This document shows positions 18,026 to 27,432 of a stretch of 64,000 nucleotides of DNA, in pieces (the stretch's first letter is position 1; every line of letters starts with the position of its first letter). Source of the stretch: Paenibacillus monticola. GTDB lineage: Bacteria; Bacillota; Bacilli; Paenibacillales; Paenibacillaceae. The DNA is taken from contig NZ_WJXB01000007.1 in NCBI RefSeq assembly GCF_009664975.1, positions 1-64,000 on the forward strand, read 5' to 3'. The position numbers were made by a program, and so were the translations under genes. The notes under the pieces were generated by a model, which was given only the letters and a program-made list of their open reading frames with translations, was not told where the DNA came from and made no database searches.

Positions 18026-18090
18026 GAGCAAAGGAGGTGGTCCAGCAGCCTATACATTTCATGGCGTTGGACACCCCTTTGCTCTTCTTT
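18026..18090 (+). terminator. Long stem-loop terminator after thrS
   Basis: GAGCAAAGGAGGTGGTCCA (18026-18044) pairs, with small bulges, with TGGACACCCCTTTGCTC (18068-18084), followed by TTCTTTTATT. The 23-base loop is unusually large. The left arm contains an AGGAGGTGG sequence that looks like a buried ribosome site but leads to no gene. Confidence 0.75.
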
Positions 18091-18683
18091 TATTTGGGTG
18101 AATCATAGATGAAACGTTCTACGGTTGCGACTGTAGCTGCAATATTCGGGTTGGAGTTGTCGATCCATATTACGCTCGCAGCGGGAAGTGGCCATTGTAC
18201 GGATCGGTTGCCAAGCGAGGCGCAGAATTCATCCCAATGCCGGAATTTCCAAGTATCCAAGGGTGAATGCCTGCCCTGAATCCGTTCCAGATACAATGCC
18301 TCATTCGCCAGTCCAACTAAGACGACCTTTACCTCAACATCCTGTAAGGAACGCCCAATCCGCGATAGTTCGCTGCCTATCCAATCCGGGTTATTGGCCT
18401 CCTGAGTAAAAGGTCCGACCACAAAGACGTCTGTATCCAGACCGATATTATCGAGTGCGGCGTCCATCGTGATCCGGTAGCCCAAATCGCGGCAGAGCTT
18501 CTTATATTCGGCGGAATCTCGATCCGCTGGGTCTAGGCCATGTAAAGTCATGATAGCATCGGCCGCAGGCCGCAGTAGAATATCCATATCCAAAAAAGGA
18601 ACCTTACGCCGGGACGCAATCGCTTTAGCCAGCGTAGTTTTGCCCGCGCCTCCAGGTCCTAGGAAAAATACGAGTTTGTTCAT
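18090..18683 (-). CDS. P-loop kinase-like protein, shikimate-kinase/AAA type
   Basis: 197 residues. Walker A is GPGGAGKTT near residues 9-17, followed by PFLDMDILLRP, then VFVVGPF and VKVVLVGLANEALYLERIQGR, the order of strands in small-molecule kinases. No specific substrate motif is recognised. AGGAG precedes the ATG. It is divergent from the sugar kinase at 18770, which shares the short promoter region; a functional link to it is possible but unproven. Confidence 0.75.
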   Translation of the reverse strand: MNKLVFFLGPGGAGKTTLAKAIASRRKVPFLDMDILLRPAADAIMTLHGLDPADRDSAEYKKLCRDLGYRITMDAALDNIGLDTDVFVVGPFTQEANNPDWIGSELSRIGRSLQDVEVKVVLVGLANEALYLERIQGRHSPLDTWKFRHWDEFCASLGNRSVQWPLPAASVIWIDNSNPNIAATVATVERFIYDSPK

Positions 18684-18769
18684 GGTTGTGTCTCCTTAAT
18701 TATCAATTCCAATATGAAAGATCAGTTCTACTTTCTATCATACGATATCATTCGAAAAGAGGGAAATTT

Positions 18770-20704
18770 ATGAAGTTCATCGGAATCGACATCGGAACGA
18801 CGACCATCACCGGACTGGTCTATGACTTGGAGCGCAAAACCATCCTGCATTCTAATACAGCAGATAATCTGGTTAGTAGTCACTTAAGTAGCGAGGAATG
18901 GGAAAGGCAGCAGGACCCCGATGAGATCTTTCTTCAAGTGGAAGATATCTTGAATAACCTAATCGCATGGGAGCCGGAAGTGCTTGGAATCGGCCTGACT
19001 GGGCAAATGCATGGGATTGTATACGTGGACCTTAAGGGGAAGCACGTCAGTCCGCTCTATACCTGGCAGGATGGCAGAGGAAGTCTTGCTATGGAAGATT
19101 CCCATTCCTATGCAGATTATTTAAGTGAACATTCCGGATATACCGTTGCTCCGGGATACGGACTGGTCACTCATTTCTATAACCTGCGAAACGGTCTTGT
19201 TCCAGCGAGTGCGGTCAGCTTCTGCACCATTGCTGATTATGTGGCACTCAGACTAACCGGCACTGTAGTGCCCTTGATTGATCCGACTCAGGCCGCTGGT
19301 ATGGGCTGCTACAACTTTGAATTGAACGACTTTGATAAGGTAGCGATTGCTGCCGCAGGACTCGATCCGGCAATGCTGCCCAAGGTAGTGCCTTCTGGAG
19401 CGGTAATTGGCCTAACCAATCAAGGGATTCCAGTGCATGCCTCCTTAGGAGATAATCAGGCTAGTTTTCTGGGTAGTGTGCCTCATCCAGAAGAAACGGT
19501 TCTTATGAACATTGGTACGGGGAGTCAGTTGTCGGTACTACTTCCGGAATACTCCGGCACTGTGCGGGGGATGGAGGTGCGTCCTTATCCCGGCGGTGGG
19601 GTGCTAATGGTCGGGGCAGCACTTAGTGGAGGGAAATCCTATGCGCTATTGGAAAGTTTCTTCCGTCAATTGATCAGGTCCTATACAGGTGAGGAGCCGA
19701 CTGACGTATACTCGCTGATGGACCAGCTCTTGAGAATTGAACCGAACGAGGCGCGCGGTCTGCGCGTGAGCCCCCGATTTCTAGGAACTCGGACAGATCC
19801 AGATGTGCGGGGCACTGTGAAGGGGATCACACTGGATAACTTTACTCCTGGTAGCCTAACTCATGCCTTCCTGCAGGGAATGATTGATGAGCTATATGCT
19901 TTCTTTAGGGTACTTGAAGAGAAGATGGTTAAGCCGTTTAAGCTCTTGATCGGTTCCGGCAACGCGCTGCGTGCCAATCCAGAGCTGTGTACTAAAGCGC
20001 AGATTACCTTTGGGTTGCCACTGAAACTAAGTGATGCACCAGAAGAAGCCGCTGTTGGGGCGGCTTTGTGTGCAGCTGTGGGTTCAGGGCAGATCGCCAG
20101 CTTCAGGGAAGCAGGGCAATTCATCAGTTCCTATCGCACAGTCGAGAACAATGATGATGAGGAAGAAGAGCTGCAACTTCCACCGAGTGCTGAGAAGATA
20201 AATGAACTGATGCGAAAGTATAGCCTATCCTATCCGCAGAAAGCGACACTAGAGCAGATCATCGTTCAACCTGGACAGGCCATCGGCCCGTTCCGGCTTG
20301 GAATGACTGAGGCTGAGATCGGAATATCTGCTCGAAATTATCCGATGCACTATAACGTTGAGTATGACGAAGCAGGCTTGGCATCTTTTATTGAAATCGC
20401 CGAACCGGGAGAGGAGTGGTCATGCAGATATAGAGATATGGATCTTTTCCGCACTACAGCCAAAAAGCTGATTGCCGATTTGGATCAGGAATCGCCATAT
20501 GATCGTAAATATGCAGAGACTGGATGCACATACCTTTTTTCAAGTCTAGGTCTAACGCTTTGGCGTTCTAGTGAACTGACAGAGGAAGAGATGTGTTCGG
20601 AGGAGTTTAAAGCACTTCCCGCCGACATCCAGGAAGATGAGCTGCGGCATCTTTATTTTGAAGCAGTGGCCGTCATGAGGATAAAGGAAAATATTAAACC
20701 TTGA
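18770..20704 (+). CDS. FGGY-family sugar kinase (sedoheptulokinase-like) with extra C-terminal domain
   Basis: 644 residues from the ATG at 18770 (AGAGGG upstream; an in-frame upstream start adds 28 unlikely residues). The kinase part, about 1-475, shows FIGIDIGTTTITG, GLTGQMHG, TWQDGRG, GDNQASFLGS and MNIGTGSQL, and has the size of sedoheptulokinases. An acidic linker (NNDDEEEE) is followed by about 150 residues (QAIGPFRLGMTEAEI...) that do not belong to FGGY enzymes. They resemble the small domain common in Firmicutes hypothetical proteins with an 'iGpikLGMtkeEv' motif. This looks like a true fusion, as the frame is uninterrupted. The substrate is inferred from family resemblance only. Confidence 0.85.
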   Translation: MKFIGIDIGTTTITGLVYDLERKTILHSNTADNLVSSHLSSEEWERQQDPDEIFLQVEDILNNLIAWEPEVLGIGLTGQMHGIVYVDLKGKHVSPLYTWQDGRGSLAMEDSHSYADYLSEHSGYTVAPGYGLVTHFYNLRNGLVPASAVSFCTIADYVALRLTGTVVPLIDPTQAAGMGCYNFELNDFDKVAIAAAGLDPAMLPKVVPSGAVIGLTNQGIPVHASLGDNQASFLGSVPHPEETVLMNIGTGSQLSVLLPEYSGTVRGMEVRPYPGGGVLMVGAALSGGKSYALLESFFRQLIRSYTGEEPTDVYSLMDQLLRIEPNEARGLRVSPRFLGTRTDPDVRGTVKGITLDNFTPGSLTHAFLQGMIDELYAFFRVLEEKMVKPFKLLIGSGNALRANPELCTKAQITFGLPLKLSDAPEEAAVGAALCAAVGSGQIASFREAGQFISSYRTVENNDDEEEELQLPPSAEKINELMRKYSLSYPQKATLEQIIVQPGQAIGPFRLGMTEAEIGISARNYPMHYNVEYDEAGLASFIEIAEPGEEWSCRYRDMDLFRTTAKKLIADLDQESPYDRKYAETGCTYLFSSLGLTLWRSSELTEEEMCSEEFKALPADIQEDELRHLYFEAVAVMRIKENIKP

Positions 20705-20734
20705 TTGGCTTCAAGCCGTTCAAGGTTTCTTTTT
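20696..20734 (+). terminator. Intrinsic terminator of the sugar kinase gene
   Basis: AAACCTTGA (20696-20704) pairs with TCAAGGTTT (20720-20728), with an inner GGCTT-CA-AGCC stem, then CTTTTTG. The left arm overlaps the stop codon. Confidence 0.85.
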
Positions 20735-20769
20735 GTGCTAACCATTGTGGAATATAAACGTCTTGAAGT

Positions 20770-21324
20770 TTACGATTTAAATATTAACGGCTGTTTGCCG
20801 AAAAGCTCATTTAGCGTGTTGGAAATATCCTGCGAATTATCTTCGTTAAACTGAGTGATAGCAACCCTCAGCGCAGTAAATAGCATTGCTGCACGGATGT
20901 GTATGAAATACTGCCAGTTCCTGTCGTCCAAACCAACATGTTCTTTAATGAATTTCAGTTTTTCTCCGATTACATAGGAAAGCTGGGTTTGAAACTCCCC
21001 ATACAGATTTGCTTTTATTAAGGATAAAAAGAGCCCTTTTTGGGATAGCCAGATATCAAATAAAGATTGTACTACCACATTGGGATCGGTTTGGGGGCCC
21101 ATACGCCGGATTAATTCAGTGAATACCATTTCCATCTGGTACAGCACGACATCCGATTTATCGTCAAACAATCGATAAAAGGTAGCTCGGCCCACGCCGG
21201 AAGTGTTAATGATCTGCGTGACGGAGATATCGTGATAATCTTGTGTTCGCATCAATTCTTCCATGCCGCTGCAAATAAGGTTTGCAGATTGTATTTTTCG
21301 CTTATCATTTCCGATACGATACAT
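20770..21324 (-). CDS. TetR/AcrR-family repressor
   Basis: About 184 residues. The N-terminal helix-turn-helix reads ISVTQIINTSGVGRATFYRLFDDKSDVV, the classic TetR signature; the C-terminal ligand domain is less conserved. The ATG at 21324 has GGAG 8 bases upstream; an in-frame GTG at 21333 is less likely. It is divergent from the broken hydrolase at 21537, with the palindrome at 21376-21395 between them as its probable operator. It probably represses itself and the hydrolase. Confidence 0.88.
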   Translation of the reverse strand: MYRIGNDKRKIQSANLICSGMEELMRTQDYHDISVTQIINTSGVGRATFYRLFDDKSDVVLYQMEMVFTELIRRMGPQTDPNVVVQSLFDIWLSQKGLFLSLIKANLYGEFQTQLSYVIGEKLKFIKEHVGLDDRNWQYFIHIRAAMLFTALRVAITQFNEDNSQDISNTLNELFGKQPLIFKS

Positions 21325-21375
21325 TTCCACCACTCCTGTTCCACATCTCGATCTTGTATTGATTTCATTTGATAC

Positions 21376-21395
21376 TATGATACATTTGTATCATA
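21376..21395. promoter_or_regulatory. Perfect 20-bp palindrome, probable TetR operator
   Basis: TATGATACATTTGTATCATA is a perfect inverted repeat (9-2-9) located 52 bases upstream of the TetR start, in the divergent intergenic region. Size and symmetry fit a TetR-family operator bound by the product of 20770-21324. Confidence 0.75.
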
Positions 21396-21536
21396 AACTC
21401 TATTATTTTTGCAAGACTAGGTTGAGAAGGACGCATTGCCTCCAAGTTCCGGCGGGTATTTTTCAAAAGCGGATCATGAACTTGACAATTACAGGCCCAG
21501 TTACGTACATCTACAAAGAAGTGGAGGATTGGCTTT

Positions 21537-22237
21537 ATGAATAGTTCATCTCTCATATTGAAAGATGATGATCCCCGTGTCCTCAGGGCACAGAATGCGG
21601 AACAGGAACTGCTCTCGCATTACAAACTTGACGCGAAAATCCGCTATGTCCCGTTCGGGGATTTCGGATATAAAATCAGAGTGACCGAGGTCGGCAACGG
21701 AGAGCCTACCGTAATGATTCCCGGCAATACTGGCGACGCGTTTCCGCTTATCCCCTTGATAGCTCATTTGACCGGACGGCGCATTATCGCCATCAACCGT
21801 CCGGGGGGCGGAATGAGCGACGGCATGGACCACCGGAATATTGATTTCAGAAAGTTTGCGGTACAAAACGTTATAAGCGTATTGGACGAACTCAAACTCG
21901 ATAAAGTTCCCATCATAGCTCATTCCATCGGTGGGCACATCAGCATTTTGACGGCGATCAACCAACCGGAACGTGTTTCCAGCCTTGTACTGCTGGGCGT
22001 GCCTGGTAACTTGATCAGCACAAGACCGCCCATCGCTCTGCGCGCACTTTCCATACCTGGTCTCAACAGTTTATTGTACAAGCTCGTTCTGCCAAAAGGC
22101 CGGAAAAATCGCTGCAAAGCCTGCGTTTTATGGGACATTCTTTGGAGACACTGAGCAAGTTGCCCAGTGAACTCTCAGACTGCTACTTTAATTTCCAGCA
22201 GCTTCCCAATAACAAAAATGCGGTTCGCTGGCAATGA
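21537..22237 (+). pseudogene. Alpha/beta hydrolase broken by a frameshift and truncated
   Basis: The intact part (to about residue 190) has VMIPGNTGDAF, the oxyanion loop, RPGGGMSD, and the nucleophile elbow IAHSIGGH. The frame breaks near 22100: the given frame ends at 22154 with unrelated residues, while the neighbouring frame continues with PEKSLQSLRFMGHSLETLSKLPSELSDCYFNF before a stop at 22237. The C-terminal half, with the catalytic acid and histidine, is gone. AGTGGAGG precedes the ATG. It was probably the target gene of the neighbouring TetR regulator. Confidence 0.8.
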
Positions 22238-22332
22238 AGTTTATAGAACATTGCTGATCTTAGGACAAGTGAAATAGCTAACGGTTTCAAGTGTTCTCAT
22301 CATAAAAAGTGATTAAGAAAGGGTTAAATACT

Positions 22333-23955
22333 ATGGAGCAATATGCAAAAAGAAAAATTCTAAAGACGATTGGATTTGTACTATTATCAATGTTTTTATT
22401 CGGAATGGTACTAATATTAATGATCAGCAGTGATGAACGTTGGTTTGCATATCTGATTCTGGCAGCCTGCGTTGGCTCGCTCGTAATCCTAAGAAGGACG
22501 AAATTCTGGCACGGATGGCGTGTCTTCCTCTGTTGGATATTAGCGCTTGTCATTGCATGGAGTGGTCTGTTTGCCGGCCAACCTTCGGGGAATATTCAGC
22601 CCTTCACCGCGATGAATCTGGAACAGCCTAGCGCTTCCTATAAGCTTTTGCTAAATCATTTAACAATTGTGGATACGAAAAGTGGTCAATTAACGTCTAA
22701 CATGAGTATTCTATCTTCCGACGGGAAAATCTTAGATATTGCACCGACTGGAAGTATCAAGGCGGACGAAGACATGCAGATTGTTGATGCCAGCGGAAAG
22801 TATGCGGTTCCCGGTTACCTGGACATGCATATGCATGTGATAGGGGAGGAGCACGCCTCAGAAGCGATGGATCAGTTGCTTGCTAATGGCGTGACCGGAT
22901 TCAGGCAGATGAGTGGTTCAGCAGAACTTTTGAAGGAATGGAGATCTGGTGCCTTTACCCGTTCTACGGATCAACCGACGGTGCTCAGTATGCCTGGTGA
23001 TGTCTTAACACCGATCAATGCGCCTACACCCAAGGTAGCTGTAGAGCTAGTCCGCCAACAGCAAAAAGAAGGGGCCGACTTTATAAAATCGGGAGCTGTT
23101 ACACCAGAGGTGTTTGCTGCCGTTCAAGAGGAGGCGAAAAGTTTAAATATTCCATTTGTAGGACATGTGCTTCCTGATCTGGACTTGAAGGAGGCTACCA
23201 GAAATGGATTCTATAGTATCGAGCATTTCGGAATCAACAACGGGGCGCTAATCTCTACCTCAACAGATGAGACTACCTTGAGAGCTGAGGCGACAGGACT
23301 TCCCTCTATCACCTCAAATCCAGTCTTCGTGCAATTAATGAAGATTAAGGGTCTTAGAGATTTTGTGAACAAGCAAGTTATCGAGATAGCCATTGAGACT
23401 TCTGGAGGGGAAGAGGATTCTGCACGACTACAACACATGATTGACACTTACAGTGAAGAAAAGGCAATTGAACTTGCCGATGTATATGTTGAGAATAACA
23501 CATGGCAAACTCCGACCCTGATACGTATGCATTTAGGTCTATTTCCTAATGATAGTAGCACACCTGTAGCGCAGGGACTCTACGATCTATATTTGAAACT
23601 AGCTAAGACCTATGATTCGGAAGGCGTTAAGATGATGGTTGGCACAGATAGTGGCGCTGGAGCTATTTGGCGTGACGCAGGTAACTCTATTCATCGGGAA
23701 TTTGACGAACTTGAGAAAGCGGGTATCTCACCTCTTCATGTTCTGCAAATGGCCACACTTAACGGGGCAGAATTTCTGGGCCGCCTGGATGATATGGGTA
23801 CCGTGGAAGTGGGTAAGAATGCTGATATCGTACTTCTGGATGCAAATCCCTTAGAGAGTGTTCAGAATCTTCATAAGATTGACGCTGTTATACGCGCAGG
23901 TTCTTATCATGGCTATGATGAACTGGATTCTATTAAGAAAAATGCAATCAAATGA
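22333..23955 (+). CDS. Membrane-anchored amidohydrolase (imidazolonepropionase/prolidase-like)
   Basis: About 540 residues. The N-terminus has two to three membrane helices (residues about 10-85), then a metallo-dependent hydrolase barrel: GYLDMHMHV (metal His pair), DFIKSG (bridging Lys), VGHVL, SIEHFG and MVGTDSGAGA (catalytic Asp). The ending GTVEVGKNADIVLLDANPLESV is typical of the amidohydrolase family. The ATG at 22333 has AAAGGG upstream. The active site is predicted to face outside or lie close to the membrane. Substrate unknown; many such enzymes cleave cyclic amides or Xaa-Pro dipeptides. It lies directly upstream of the two-component genes. Confidence 0.88.
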   Translation: MEQYAKRKILKTIGFVLLSMFLFGMVLILMISSDERWFAYLILAACVGSLVILRRTKFWHGWRVFLCWILALVIAWSGLFAGQPSGNIQPFTAMNLEQPSASYKLLLNHLTIVDTKSGQLTSNMSILSSDGKILDIAPTGSIKADEDMQIVDASGKYAVPGYLDMHMHVIGEEHASEAMDQLLANGVTGFRQMSGSAELLKEWRSGAFTRSTDQPTVLSMPGDVLTPINAPTPKVAVELVRQQQKEGADFIKSGAVTPEVFAAVQEEAKSLNIPFVGHVLPDLDLKEATRNGFYSIEHFGINNGALISTSTDETTLRAEATGLPSITSNPVFVQLMKIKGLRDFVNKQVIEIAIETSGGEEDSARLQHMIDTYSEEKAIELADVYVENNTWQTPTLIRMHLGLFPNDSSTPVAQGLYDLYLKLAKTYDSEGVKMMVGTDSGAGAIWRDAGNSIHREFDELEKAGISPLHVLQMATLNGAEFLGRLDDMGTVEVGKNADIVLLDANPLESVQNLHKIDAVIRAGSYHGYDELDSIKKNAIK

Positions 23956-24040
23956 GTACACAAGGAATTGGGGGAATTCTAATTTTTTATAGTATAATGA
24001 TTACTTCAATAGGTGATGGACAAAGGAGAAATGGGAACGG

Positions 24041-24715
24041 ATGCCTACTATACTAGTTGCTGACGACGATACGAACATTCGCGAACTCGTATGTTTATTT
24101 CTACACAACGACGGATTCGCAACAGCCGAAGCCGCGGATGGTAAGGATGCGTTGGCCGTTTACGCTTCAAGGCAAGTCGATCTTGTCGTGCTCGATATTA
24201 TGATGCCGATTATGGATGGTTGGATGTTATGCAAGGAGCTACGAAAAGCCAATCCGGATCTTCCGTTACTTATGCTAACTGCAAGAGGAGAAACGTGGGA
24301 GAAAGTAAAAGGTTTCGACCTGGGGGCGGATGATTATTTGACAAAACCATTCGATCCATTGGAGTTGACGGCTCGTGTTAGGGCATTACTGAAACGATAC
24401 CGAATTGGTTCCACGCAGACGATCCAGTTTGGCAACGTACTTCTCGATCGGCAGACCTATAAGGTGATGTTAGGGAAGGAGTCGCTCACGTTGCCGCTCA
24501 AGGAGTTTGAATTGCTATATAAGCTCGCTGGAACACCCGGACAAGTGTTTACGCGCGAGCAGTTGATCGATCAAATTTGGGGGATCGATTATGCTGGTGA
24601 TGATCGAACGATAGACGTACATATTAAACGCCTGCGCGAACGGTTCGCGACTACACCCGATTTTCGTATCGAGACTATGCGTGGGCTGGGCTACCGGCTT
24701 GAGGTATACGAATGA
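24041..24715 (+). CDS. OmpR/PhoB-family response regulator
   Basis: 224 residues. Receiver domain with the acidic pocket ADDD (8-10), phospho-acceptor Asp52 in LVVLDIMMP, and Lys in YLTKPFDP. A C-terminal winged helix contains LTLPLKEFELLYKL, FTREQLIDQIWG and DDRTIDVHIKRLRERF. Its last four bases overlap the sensor kinase start (ATGA), so the two are co-translated. The four 11-bp-spaced repeats at 26183-26221, downstream of the pair, are its best candidate binding site. A likely promoter -10 TATAAT lies at 23993-23998. Confidence 0.95.
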   Translation: MPTILVADDDTNIRELVCLFLHNDGFATAEAADGKDALAVYASRQVDLVVLDIMMPIMDGWMLCKELRKANPDLPLLMLTARGETWEKVKGFDLGADDYLTKPFDPLELTARVRALLKRYRIGSTQTIQFGNVLLDRQTYKVMLGKESLTLPLKEFELLYKLAGTPGQVFTREQLIDQIWGIDYAGDDRTIDVHIKRLRERFATTPDFRIETMRGLGYRLEVYE

Positions 24716-26079
24716 TCAGATCCTTATATACACGGGTCGTCCTGACATTTCTAATCTCCGTGATCGGAGGAACGATCATTGCTTTTTTTGTGGCATCTTG
24801 GCTATATAAAGATAAATTGAACGAAAACTTACAAAGTACCTTATTTGACTTTGGACAGGACATCGTCCGGATTTACGATACATTACCGTTACGTGAAGCG
24901 GACTCGTACATTAGTGAAATGAAGCAGCTCCATTCCTATTATATTCGAATTTACGAAGAAACGGGACAGATTACGTCTTACGGAGCGAATAATGGACATA
25001 ATCCTGCGACTGTTACTAGAGAACAAATCAAAAAAGTACTAGGTGGAGAAGTGGTTCAAGTCAAGACGAATAGTGTTAATCCTATCCTCTATGGGCTGCC
25101 GTTGAAAACGGAAATGGGAACGAAAGCGATGTTTGTAGAGCAGCGAACTACCTCATCCTCGTCTTTTCTCATAAAGTGGGCTTTGACCTTTTTGACCTAT
25201 TCGTTAATAGCAGGAAGCCTATTGATTCTGGTGGCCGCCATGTTTCTAGTAAGACCGATAAAGAAACTGACTACAGCAACTAGGCGAATAGCAGGTGGAG
25301 ATTTCAACGTCAAGCTAAATATTAAGCAAAAGGGTGAGCTAGGTACTTTGGCTCTCAGCTTCGAAGAAATGATGCACGATCTACAGCAACTTGAGCAGAT
25401 GCGTAGGGACTTTGTAACGAACGTGTCGCACGAAGTTCAGTCGCCTCTCACCTCAATATCCGGCTATGCTATAGCACTCAAGCGAGTAGACATCGCAGAT
25501 AATGAGCGAAGCCGTTATCTCGATATTATCATTGCTGAAGCGGAGCGGATATCCAAGATGAGTGATAGCCTGCTAAAGCTGAGCTTACTTGAATCGCAGT
25601 CACAGCAGATGCGGCTAGTCACGCTCAGACTTGATGAACAGATCAGACGAGTCATCGTCGCGATCCAGCCGCAATGGTCGGCTCGAAATATCCGTTTCGA
25701 TCTCAATTTGAGAGCTGTTATCCTAACGGCTGATCATGACCAACTAAATCAGGTATGGACCAATATACTCGGCAATAGCATCAAATTTTCTGAGGATGGC
25801 GGTATGATAAACGTCAGTATCAAACAAGATATCCAAAAGGTAACAGTGCAAATATCTGATACTGGAATTGGTATATCCCTTGAGGACCAGAAGCATATAT
25901 TCGAGCGTTTTTTTAAAGCCGATCGTTCCCACAGTCGTAAGTATGACGGTAGTGGTATGGGACTCGCCATCGTTAAACAGATCGTATCACTGCATAAAGG
26001 CGATATTCGAGTAGAAAGCGAACCTGGCCGAGGAACGTCCGTTTTTGTCACCTTACCTATAATAACCCCAACCGATTAG
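24712..26079 (+). CDS. Sensor histidine kinase (HisKA type)
   Basis: 455 residues. Membrane helix at about 10-30, an extracellular sensor loop to about 150, second helix about 158-180, a HAMP domain (RPIKKLTTATRRIAGGDF), the H-box VSHEVQSPLTS with His240, then the HATPase part with N (NILGNSIKFS), G1 (ISDTGIGIS) and G2 (GSGMGLAIVKQI) boxes. It should phosphorylate the overlapping response regulator. The H-box has VQSP where ELRTP is commoner, a tolerated variant. The stimulus cannot be read. Confidence 0.95.
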   Translation: MIRSLYTRVVLTFLISVIGGTIIAFFVASWLYKDKLNENLQSTLFDFGQDIVRIYDTLPLREADSYISEMKQLHSYYIRIYEETGQITSYGANNGHNPATVTREQIKKVLGGEVVQVKTNSVNPILYGLPLKTEMGTKAMFVEQRTTSSSSFLIKWALTFLTYSLIAGSLLILVAAMFLVRPIKKLTTATRRIAGGDFNVKLNIKQKGELGTLALSFEEMMHDLQQLEQMRRDFVTNVSHEVQSPLTSISGYAIALKRVDIADNERSRYLDIIIAEAERISKMSDSLLKLSLLESQSQQMRLVTLRLDEQIRRVIVAIQPQWSARNIRFDLNLRAVILTADHDQLNQVWTNILGNSIKFSEDGGMINVSIKQDIQKVTVQISDTGIGISLEDQKHIFERFFKADRSHSRKYDGSGMGLAIVKQIVSLHKGDIRVESEPGRGTSVFVTLPIITPTD

Positions 26080-26182
26080 TTGAATTCATATTGTATAATT
26101 CGTATTGTCTAAACCGTATCCTCCATGTTACGCCTCATGTGCAAGCTTCCTGGCATGTGACGTCGCAGCATTTTTTTGCTTG

Positions 26183-26221
26183 TTCATACTCCGTTCATAT
26201 TGTCGTCATAGGGAGTTCATC
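26183..26221 (+). promoter_or_regulatory. Four direct repeats with exact 11-bp period before the hydrolase gene
   Basis: TTCATA (26183), TTCATA (26194), GTCATA (26205) and TTCATC (26216) start exactly 11 bases apart. Head-to-tail half-sites on the same DNA face are how OmpR/PhoB-type regulators bind. TATAAG at 26229-26234 lies 18 bases after the third repeat, so the array overlaps the -35 region, as in an activated promoter. Confidence 0.65.
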
Positions 26222-26238
26222 TTCATCGTATAAGCTTT

Positions 26239-26256
26239 CCTTAACGCTTGTTAAGG
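26239..26256. promoter_or_regulatory. Hairpin or operator at the predicted transcription start
   Basis: CCTTAAC-GCTT-GTTAAGG is a perfect 7-bp inverted repeat with a 4-base loop. It lies 5 bases after the predicted -10, so it would form the 5' end of the mRNA or serve as an operator. Confidence 0.4.
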
Positions 26257-26319
26257 TAGCTGGAGTAAACCCAATGAGGACAGGAGTAGATACGAGTGAA
26301 ACAAAGTGAGGTAATGAAA

Positions 26320-27276
26320 ATGAGTAAAGGTACGAGAATGAAAAAAACGCGTAACTTTATACTTAAATCAATAGGAGTTATAGCTATAGTAATAGGACTT
26401 TTTCTGGCAACTGTCTTTATAGTTAATAATATCTGTAACAGATCAGAGCAAGGAAAAATAGAACCCTATGGCCAGTTAGTACCTGTAGATGGGAAGAACA
26501 TGAACGTTACTATTCAAGGAAACGGTGCAGAAACAGTCGTGCTGCTGCCAGGTTATGGTACAGGATCACCAGCTCTTGATTTTAAACAGCTAGTGGAAAA
26601 GCTTATTCCCTATTACAAGGTAGTCGTGATTGAGCCTTTTGGGTATGGATTAAGTGACGTAACCGGGAAAGAAAGAACCATCGATAATATTGTAAGTGAA
26701 ACTCATGAAGTGTTACAAAAACTCCATATTAACCGTTATATCCTGATGGGCCACTCCATAGCCGGTATTTACGGACTGGAATATGTAAATAAATTCGAAA
26801 ACGAAGTCACTGCATTTGTTGGGATCGATAGCAGTGTTCCAACGCAAGGGGGTATGGAAGCTGAATTTCCATCGGACACCTATAGACTCCTTAAAAAATC
26901 AGGCTTTGGCAGATTGCTAATGAAACTAAATCCTGACCAGAATATTACACCAGAAGTGGACGATGCAACAAAAGAGCAGATTAGAATGATTTCCCTTAAA
27001 AATATGTTCAATTCTGACGTCATTAACGAGGGAGAACATATTGAAAATAACTTTAAAGCAGCCAAAAATTTAAAATTCCCTAAAAATCTTCCTCTTATTT
27101 TCTTTTTAGCAGCGAATAACAAGGATGTTGAAGGATGGGAAACGTTGCATAAAGAACAGATCAAAGATTCTGTGAATGGAAAAGTGATGTCTTTTGAAGG
27201 TGAACACTATTTACACCATACCCGATCCAAAGAAATAGTTGATAACTTAAGAAAATTTATGGAAGAAATAAAATGA
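26320..27276 (+). CDS. Membrane-anchored alpha/beta hydrolase
   Basis: About 318 residues. Short N-terminal cytosolic part, one membrane helix (about 15-40), then a hydrolase domain with VVLLPGYGTGSPALDF (oxyanion loop), YGLSDVTG, nucleophile elbow MGHSIAGIYG, LIFFLAANN (acid strand) and a late GEHYLHHTR with the catalytic His. AGTGAGG lies 8 bases before the ATG at 26320; other in-frame starts exist at 26296, 26314 and 26338. It sits behind the four-repeat array, so it is the probable target of the neighbouring two-component system. It probably acts on an ester or amide at the outer membrane face; the substrate is unknown. Confidence 0.85.
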   Translation: MSKGTRMKKTRNFILKSIGVIAIVIGLFLATVFIVNNICNRSEQGKIEPYGQLVPVDGKNMNVTIQGNGAETVVLLPGYGTGSPALDFKQLVEKLIPYYKVVVIEPFGYGLSDVTGKERTIDNIVSETHEVLQKLHINRYILMGHSIAGIYGLEYVNKFENEVTAFVGIDSSVPTQGGMEAEFPSDTYRLLKKSGFGRLLMKLNPDQNITPEVDDATKEQIRMISLKNMFNSDVINEGEHIENNFKAAKNLKFPKNLPLIFFLAANNKDVEGWETLHKEQIKDSVNGKVMSFEGEHYLHHTRSKEIVDNLRKFMEEIK

Positions 27277-27432
27277 GACTATAACTCTATTTATAAACAG
27301 AATATAAACAGAAGATGAACAGAAACATGAGTAAGAAACAATAAGGAGAACAATGATGAAATCGGTTGTTCTTCTTATTGTTTAATAGTACTTCTTCACA
27401 AAACCCGTATTTTGTACATATGTATATAACAT

